Source: CAMLFJ01 sp035524955 (GTDB lineage Bacteria; Methylomirabilota; Methylomirabilia; Rokubacteriales; CSP1-6). From it: a DNA stretch of 64,000 bases. Below the pieces are notes generated by a model. That model ran no database searches. It was not told where the DNA came from and worked only from the letters and a program-made list of their open reading frames with translations. Shown here piece by piece: positions 60,534 to 64,000 of this stretch (positions are counted from its first letter, which is position 1; each line of letters starts with the position of its first letter). A program made the translations under genes and the position numbers. The stretch lies in NCBI GenBank assembly GCA_035524955.1, contig DATLFG010000074.1, positions 1-64,000 of the forward strand, written 5' to 3'.

Positions 60534-61094
60534 CTACGAGCGCCCCTCCGGCGTGACCGGATCCACGAACGGCGCCCGGTCCGGGTGGACGTGGCCGCAG
60601 CCCCGGCACGTGCGCAGCGCGAGGCTGGCGTCGAAGTGCTCGATGGCCGCCTTCAGCTCCCGCTCGATGTCGGCCACGTGCATCGTCACCTGGTGGAGCA
60701 GCCGATCGCACCGATCGCAGAACCAGTGGAGGGACTCGGTCTGCTCCGGCCGGCGCTTGACCTCGATCACGAGACCCCAGGTGTCGGCCGGGCGGTGGGG
60801 CGCATGCGGGACGAGCGCCGGGAGCAGGCACAGCTCCCCTTCGCGGATGATCTGCTCGTGCCGTCGGCCGTCCACCATGTACTCGAGGCGCATCGCGCCT
60901 CTCAGCATGTAGAAGATCTCGTCGGAGGGGTCCACGTGGAAGTCGCGGCGGGCGTTCGGGCCGCGGACGACCATCGCGGTGAACTGCGAGTCCTCCCAGA
61001 TCACCCGGTTGCCGACCGGCGGCTCGAACGCGGCCCGGTGCTCGTCGATCCACTGCCACAGGTTGAAGGCGACGAGGGCTCGCACGGGGGTCAC
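60534..61094 (-). CDS. nbaC: 3-hydroxyanthranilate 3,4-dioxygenase
   Basis: 186 aa cupin dioxygenase that opens the 3-hydroxyanthranilate ring in tryptophan or 2-nitrobenzoate breakdown. Iron ligands His53, Glu59 and His97 and substrate Args 49 and 101 match the known enzyme with a constant offset of two; the second, rubredoxin-like iron site is there as Cys126/Cys129 and Cys163/Cys166. GTG 61094 overlaps the MaoC stop (GTGA) with a GAGGAG site just upstream. No kynurenine pathway genes are in view, so the substrate could differ. Confidence 0.87.
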   Translation of the reverse strand: MTPVRALVAFNLWQWIDEHRAAFEPPVGNRVIWEDSQFTAMVVRGPNARRDFHVDPSDEIFYMLRGAMRLEYMVDGRRHEQIIREGELCLLPALVPHAPHRPADTWGLVIEVKRRPEQTESLHWFCDRCDRLLHQVTMHVADIERELKAAIEHFDASLALRTCRGCGHVHPDRAPFVDPVTPEGRS

Positions 61095-61528
61095 CTCCTC
61101 AGGTAGATCACCAGCGAGACGAGGCTCATCACCACCTCGCCGCGCTGGTTGCTGATCCGGCTCTCGATCTTCACGGTGCCCCGGTCGGCCCGGCTCCGGG
61201 ACTCGGTCTTCTCGCGGATCTCCGACTCCACGGAGAGCACGTCGCCCGGCCGCACCGGCCGGATCCACTTGAGATCGTCGAAGCCCATGGCCCCGGAGGT
61301 CGCGTGTCCGGGCGTCATGTGCTCGGCCACCATGCGCATGAACATGGCCCCGGTGTGCCAGCCGCTCGCGATGAGCCCGCCGAAGATGCTGGCCGCCGCC
61401 GCCGCCTCGTCCAGGTGGAAGGGCTGCGGGTCGAACTGCCGGGCGTACTCGACGATCTCCTCCTGGGTGACCGCGTAGCGCCCGAAGCGCATGACGTCGC
61501 CGACCTGCACGTCCTCGAAGTACTTCAC
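61091..61528 (-). CDS. MaoC-like hydratase, second of a tandem pair
   Basis: 145 aa hot-dog fold protein. 'FEDVQVGDVMRFGRYAVTQEEIVEYARQFDPQPFHLDEAAA' carries the hydratase-2 catalytic Asp/His ('FDPQPFHLDE'), followed by 'FGGLIASGWHTGAMFMRM'. Hydrates an enoyl-CoA. GTG overlaps the stop of the first copy (GTGA), so the pair likely forms a heterodimer. Confidence 0.88.
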   Translation of the reverse strand: MKYFEDVQVGDVMRFGRYAVTQEEIVEYARQFDPQPFHLDEAAAAASIFGGLIASGWHTGAMFMRMVAEHMTPGHATSGAMGFDDLKWIRPVRPGDVLSVESEIREKTESRSRADRGTVKIESRISNQRGEVVMSLVSLVIYLRR

Positions 61529-61974
61529 CCCGCCGCCGGACGCCGCCGGTACATCGTGATCCCCACCACCGACACGACCACCTCCCCGTGCTGGTTGATC
61601 AGCTCGTTGCGGCGGCGGATGAAGCCGATGGGCTTGCTCCGCGAGGGCCAGGTCTCGAGCACCTCGGTGCGGCCGGTCAGCGTGTCGCCCGGGCGCACCG
61701 GCTTGAGCCACCGACAGGAGTCGAGGCCCGGCGAGCCCGTGGTCGCCAGCTCTTGGCGACGGGCCGCGTCCACCGAGAGGCGCATCATGAGCGCGCAGGT
61801 GTGCCAGCCGCTCGCGATCAGCCCGCCGTAGATGCTCCGCCGCGCCGCCGCCGGGTCGGTGTGAAACGGCTGCGGGTCGTACTTCCGGGCGAACGCGAGG
61901 ATCTCCGTCTCCGTGATCGCGCACGAGCCGAGCTCGGCGGTCTCGCCGACCGTCAAGTCTTCCCAGTATCTCAC
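61525..61974 (-). CDS. MaoC-like hydratase, first of a tandem pair
   Basis: 149 aa from GTG 61974. 'YWEDLTVGETAELGSCAITETEILAFARKYDPQPFHTDPAAA' has the same catalytic Asp/His pattern as its partner, then 'YGGLIASGWHTCALMMRL' and 'RPGDTLTGRTEVLETWPSRSKPIGFIRRRNELINQ'. A GAGGA ribosome-binding site (61986-61982) lies at ideal distance from GTG 61974, supporting this start. The frame is open further upstream to GTG 62148 because of a 22-bp duplication, which would add 58 residues. Confidence 0.88.
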   Translation of the reverse strand: MRYWEDLTVGETAELGSCAITETEILAFARKYDPQPFHTDPAAARRSIYGGLIASGWHTCALMMRLSVDAARRQELATTGSPGLDSCRWLKPVRPGDTLTGRTEVLETWPSRSKPIGFIRRRNELINQHGEVVVSVVGITMYRRRPAAG

Positions 61975-62148
61975 CTGGTCGTCCTCATCTGACTGCGGCC
62001 GCGGGCGCCTCTGACTGCGGCCGCGGGCAGTGTAGCGCACCTCCATGCGGAGCTCCGGGATGTCCGCGCTCACCGCGCGCGCCAGGTCGGCCAGCCGCTC
62101 CGGGATCTGGGGCTGCTGCGCCCAGGAGGCTCCGAAGCCGGCGGTCAC
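61971..62148 (-). pseudogene. Small upstream ORF frameshifted into the MaoC gene by a 22-bp duplication
   Basis: GTG 62148 lies six bases after a minus-strand TATAGT box and opens a frame (MTAGFGASWAQQPQIPERLA..). Removing one 22-bp repeat unit gives a 51-codon gene ending in TGA 61973-61971, which would overlap the MaoC GTG as GTGA. With both units present the frame instead fuses to MaoC (207 aa). The small protein itself is not recognised. Confidence 0.5.
61989..62028. repeat. 22-bp tandem duplication (two units)
   Basis: CTGACTGCGGCCGCGGGC occurs at 61989-62006 and 62011-62028 with GCCT between; each unit contains the palindrome GCGGCCGC. The period of 22 is not a multiple of three and therefore shifts the frame of the upstream ORF. 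Confidence 0.9.
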
Positions 62149-62154
62149 CGGGTC

Positions 62155-62160
62155 ACTATA
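62155..62160 (-). promoter_or_regulatory. -10 box TATAGT for the MaoC/dioxygenase operon
   Basis: Minus-strand TATAGT ends six bases before GTG 62148. A second minus box, TACACT (62034-62029), could start transcripts closer to the MaoC GTG. Confidence 0.45.
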
Positions 62161-62203
62161 TAGCAGCGGGCGCGCGCGCCGCCGGGCGCGGCCGGGGATC
62201 GGG

Positions 62204-62209
62204 TACACT
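62204..62209 (+). promoter_or_regulatory. -10 box TACACT for the Dpp-type permease
   Basis: TACACT ends six bases before GTG 62216, leaving no ribosome-binding site, so the message should be leaderless. Confidence 0.5.
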
Positions 62210-62215
62210 CCCGGC

Positions 62216-63145
62216 GTGCGCGCCTACCTGCTGTCACGGCTCGGGCAGACCGTGCTGGTCGTGTTCCTCTCGCTCACCGCCGTCTTCTTCCTCATGCGGC
62301 TGGGCGGCGACCCCGTCCTGCTGTTCCTGCCCATGGACATCCAGGCCAAGGACCTCTCGGAGTTCCGCGAGCGCCTGGGCTTCAACGATCCGGTGGCGGT
62401 GCAGTACGGCCGATTCGTCGGGCGTGCGATCCGCGGCGACTTCGGCGAATCCCTGCGCTACAAGCAGGACGCCCTCGGCCTCGTCCTGGAGCGGCTGCCC
62501 GCCACCCTCTACCTCGCGCTCGCCGCGCTCGGGCTCACCTTCCTGGTCGCGGTGCCGGTGGGCGTCCTCTCGGCGGTCCGCCGGGGGTCGCTCTTCGACT
62601 TCTTCGGCATGGGGGCCGCGGTGCTGGGCCAGGCGGTCCCCGGCTTCTGGCTGGGCCTGATGCTGATCTACCTCTTCTCGGTGCAGCTGGGCTGGCTCCC
62701 CACCGGGGGGACCGGCAGCGCCCGCCACTTCGTGATGCCGTGTGTGGTGCTGGCCTCCTTCTACGCCGCCCGCATGGCGCGGATCACCCGCTCGTCCGTG
62801 CTCGACACGCTCAACGAGGAGTTCGTCCTCACCGCGAGAGCAAAGGGTCTGGCGGAGCGGATGGTCATCGCCAAGCACGCGCTCAAGAACTCGGCGATCC
62901 CGATCGTGACCCTCGCCGGGCTCGACACCGGCCAGCTCCTGGGCGGCGCGGTCATCACCGAGACCATCTTCGCCTGGCCCGGGCTCGGGCGGCTCACCGT
63001 GCAGGCCCTGCTCAACCGCGATTTCCCGGTGGTGCTGGCCGCGGTGTTCATCTTCTCGGTCACCTACACCCTGATCAATCTCGTGGTGGATCTGCTCTAC
63101 GGCTGGCTCGATCCGCGCACACGCACGCGGGCGGCCGGCACATGA
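62216..63145 (+). CDS. dppB: Dipeptide/oligopeptide/nickel-type ABC permease, DppB family
   Basis: 309 aa with six membrane spans. The start 'AYLLSRLGQTVLVVFLSLTAVFFLMRLGGDPV' is typical of DppB. The coupling (EAA) loop reads 'LNEEFVLTARAKGLAERMVIAKHALKNSAIPIVTLAG', followed by 'VITETIFAWPGLGRLTVQALLNRDFPVV'. It pairs with the DppC-type protein encoded next. The substrate (peptide, nickel, opine, sugar) cannot be told without the binding protein, which lies outside the window. Confidence 0.92.
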   Translation: MRAYLLSRLGQTVLVVFLSLTAVFFLMRLGGDPVLLFLPMDIQAKDLSEFRERLGFNDPVAVQYGRFVGRAIRGDFGESLRYKQDALGLVLERLPATLYLALAALGLTFLVAVPVGVLSAVRRGSLFDFFGMGAAVLGQAVPGFWLGLMLIYLFSVQLGWLPTGGTGSARHFVMPCVVLASFYAARMARITRSSVLDTLNEEFVLTARAKGLAERMVIAKHALKNSAIPIVTLAGLDTGQLLGGAVITETIFAWPGLGRLTVQALLNRDFPVVLAAVFIFSVTYTLINLVVDLLYGWLDPRTRTRAAGT

Positions 63146-63152
63146 CCCGCGC

Positions 63153-63977
63153 ATGACACGATTCATCGGCCGTCACGGCCGCGGCGTCCTCGGGCTCGTC
63201 ATCGCCGCGCTGGTGGTGGTGGCCGCGGTGGCGGCGCCCCTCCTGGTGGCCCAGGATCCGCTGCAGAGCGACTTCGCGCTCGGGTTGAAGCCGCCCGGGA
63301 CCCCGGGCCACCCCCTCGGCACCGACCAGCTCGGGCGCGACCTCCTCGCCCGCGTGCTCTACGGGGCGCGGGTCGCCCTCTTCATCGGGCTCTCCTGCGT
63401 CCTGCTCACCGCGGTGGTGGGCGGGCTGGCCGGCCTCCTCGCCGGGTACTACGAGGGCTGGTTCGGCGCGGTGGTGATGCGGGTGGCCGACGTGCAGCTC
63501 TCGTTCCCGTTCATCCTGCTCGCGCTGACCATCAACGCGATCGTGGGGCTGGGGCTGCGCAACATCATCGTCAGTTTGTCAGTCGCGGGCTGGGTCGTGT
63601 ATGCTCGCGTGGTCCGAGGGGAGGTCCTGTCGGTGAAGGAGCGGGAGTTCGTGCACGCGGCCCAGGCCCTGGGGCTCGGGCGCGCGCGGCTGCTCTTCCG
63701 GCACATCCTGCCCAATGTGGCGCCATCCATCGTCATCGTGGCCAGTCTCCAGTTCGCCCAGTTCATCGTGGCCGAGGCCGCCATCTCCTTTCTCGGCTTC
63801 GGGGTGCAGCCGCCGACGCCGGCGTGGGGCAGCATGCTCTCGGAGAGCCGCGACTATCTCTACGTGGCCTGGTGGCTCGCCGCCTTCCCGGGCGCCGCGC
63901 TCGCGCTGACCGCGCTCGGGATCAACCTGGTGGGGGACTGGCTGCGCGACGTGCTGGATCCCAGGTTCCGCGTCTGA
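63153..63977 (+). CDS. dppC: Dipeptide/oligopeptide/nickel-type ABC permease, DppC family
   Basis: 274 aa. DppC pattern: 'HPLGTDQLGRDLLARVLYGARVALFIGL', six spans, EAA loop 'KEREFVHAAQALGLGRARLLFRHILPNVAPSIVIVASL' and 'FGVQPPTPAWGSMLSESRDYL'. ATG 63153 is the second of two near-identical starts; the first (63142) overlaps the dppB stop but hits TGA after four codons. The stop overlaps the next ATG (TGATG). Confidence 0.92.
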   Translation: MTRFIGRHGRGVLGLVIAALVVVAAVAAPLLVAQDPLQSDFALGLKPPGTPGHPLGTDQLGRDLLARVLYGARVALFIGLSCVLLTAVVGGLAGLLAGYYEGWFGAVVMRVADVQLSFPFILLALTINAIVGLGLRNIIVSLSVAGWVVYARVVRGEVLSVKEREFVHAAQALGLGRARLLFRHILPNVAPSIVIVASLQFAQFIVAEAAISFLGFGVQPPTPAWGSMLSESRDYLYVAWWLAAFPGAALALTALGINLVGDWLRDVLDPRFRV

Positions 63978-64000
63978 TGCCGGTCGCCATCGGGCGCCAA
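63977..64000 (+). CDS. Start of the next gene of the Dpp-type operon (truncated by window end)
   Basis: ATG 63977 overlaps the dppC stop and reads MPVAIGRQ to the edge. From operon logic it is a transporter ATPase, binding protein or linked catabolic enzyme; the eight residues do not decide. Confidence 0.4.

Overview
The window is very GC-rich, gene-dense bacterial DNA. Most genes start with GTG or ATG, neighbours are tightly coupled (GTGA and ATGA stop/start overlaps), and catabolic acyl-CoA genes, branched-chain-type ABC transporters and large hybrid histidine kinases dominate. That mix fits an uncultured soil or subsurface lineage such as Candidatus Rokubacteria (Methylomirabilota). This assignment is inferred from style and gene content; no rRNA, tRNA or marker phylogeny is available here. 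No CRISPR array, insertion sequence, prophage or integrase was seen.

Layout. 0-3.5 kb: the end of a BadF-type ATPase gene, two small genes, an exported amidohydrolase, and a divergent pair (Ldh-type dehydrogenase and cupin). 3.6-14.4 kb: a hybrid histidine kinase, then a cobalamin mutase cluster (small subunit, CoA ligase, large subunit, epoxide hydrolase), a membrane metallophosphoesterase and a CHASE2 adenylate/guanylate cyclase. The mutase large subunit carries the Ile/Asp pair typical of 2-hydroxyisobutyryl-CoA mutase rather than methylmalonyl-CoA mutase. 14.4-24.6 kb: a luciferase-like oxidoreductase, a two-receiver regulator, the hemE-hemH-hemY operon, a ThDP enzyme of the benzoylformate decarboxylase type, and a second hybrid kinase. 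24.7-31 kb: citrate/methylcitrate synthase, aconitase, PrpF isomerase, acyl-CoA dehydrogenase and enoyl-CoA hydratase. 31-40.2 kb: a complete Liv-type ABC importer with two different binding proteins, bracketed by two MetE-C-terminal-like zinc proteins. 40.2-47.2 kb: a sigma-54-type promoter, a frameshifted FecR protein with a Gly/Val repeat tail, a GAF hybrid kinase, a CGNR zinc-finger regulator and a DUF2339 membrane protein. 47.2-56 kb: YceI, DUF169, CoA transferase, enoyl-CoA hydratase, acyl-CoA dehydrogenase, acetyltransferase, HMG-CoA-lyase-like protein, O-methyltransferase, DinB and DUF169. 56-64 kb: a sulfatase, an ethylbenzene-dehydrogenase-type haem protein with a membrane partner, a phosphodiester glycosidase, 3-hydroxyanthranilate dioxygenase, two MaoC hydratases, and dipeptide-type ABC permeases running off the window end.

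Working together: several sets take up organic acids or small carbon compounds (Liv and Dpp importers), activate them to CoA esters (PaaK-like ligase, CaiB transferase) and oxidise or rearrange them (acyl-CoA dehydrogenases, hydratases, B12 mutase, HMG-CoA lyase, methylcitrate-type enzymes).

The most interesting signals are: (1) a probable isobutene/2-hydroxyisobutyrate-type B12 mutase cluster with an adjoining epoxide hydrolase; (2) a repeated TANNNT box, often TAGGCT, lying 6-11 nt before the start codon of at least 14 genes with no Shine-Dalgarno, which points to widespread leaderless mRNAs; (3) short tandem duplications at translationally coupled gene junctions that displace or fuse starts; (4) a FecR/Gly-repeat gene with a one-base frame break behind a sigma-54 promoter; (5) two families of GC-rich dispersed palindromes, one of which supplies the C-terminus of an ABC ATPase.
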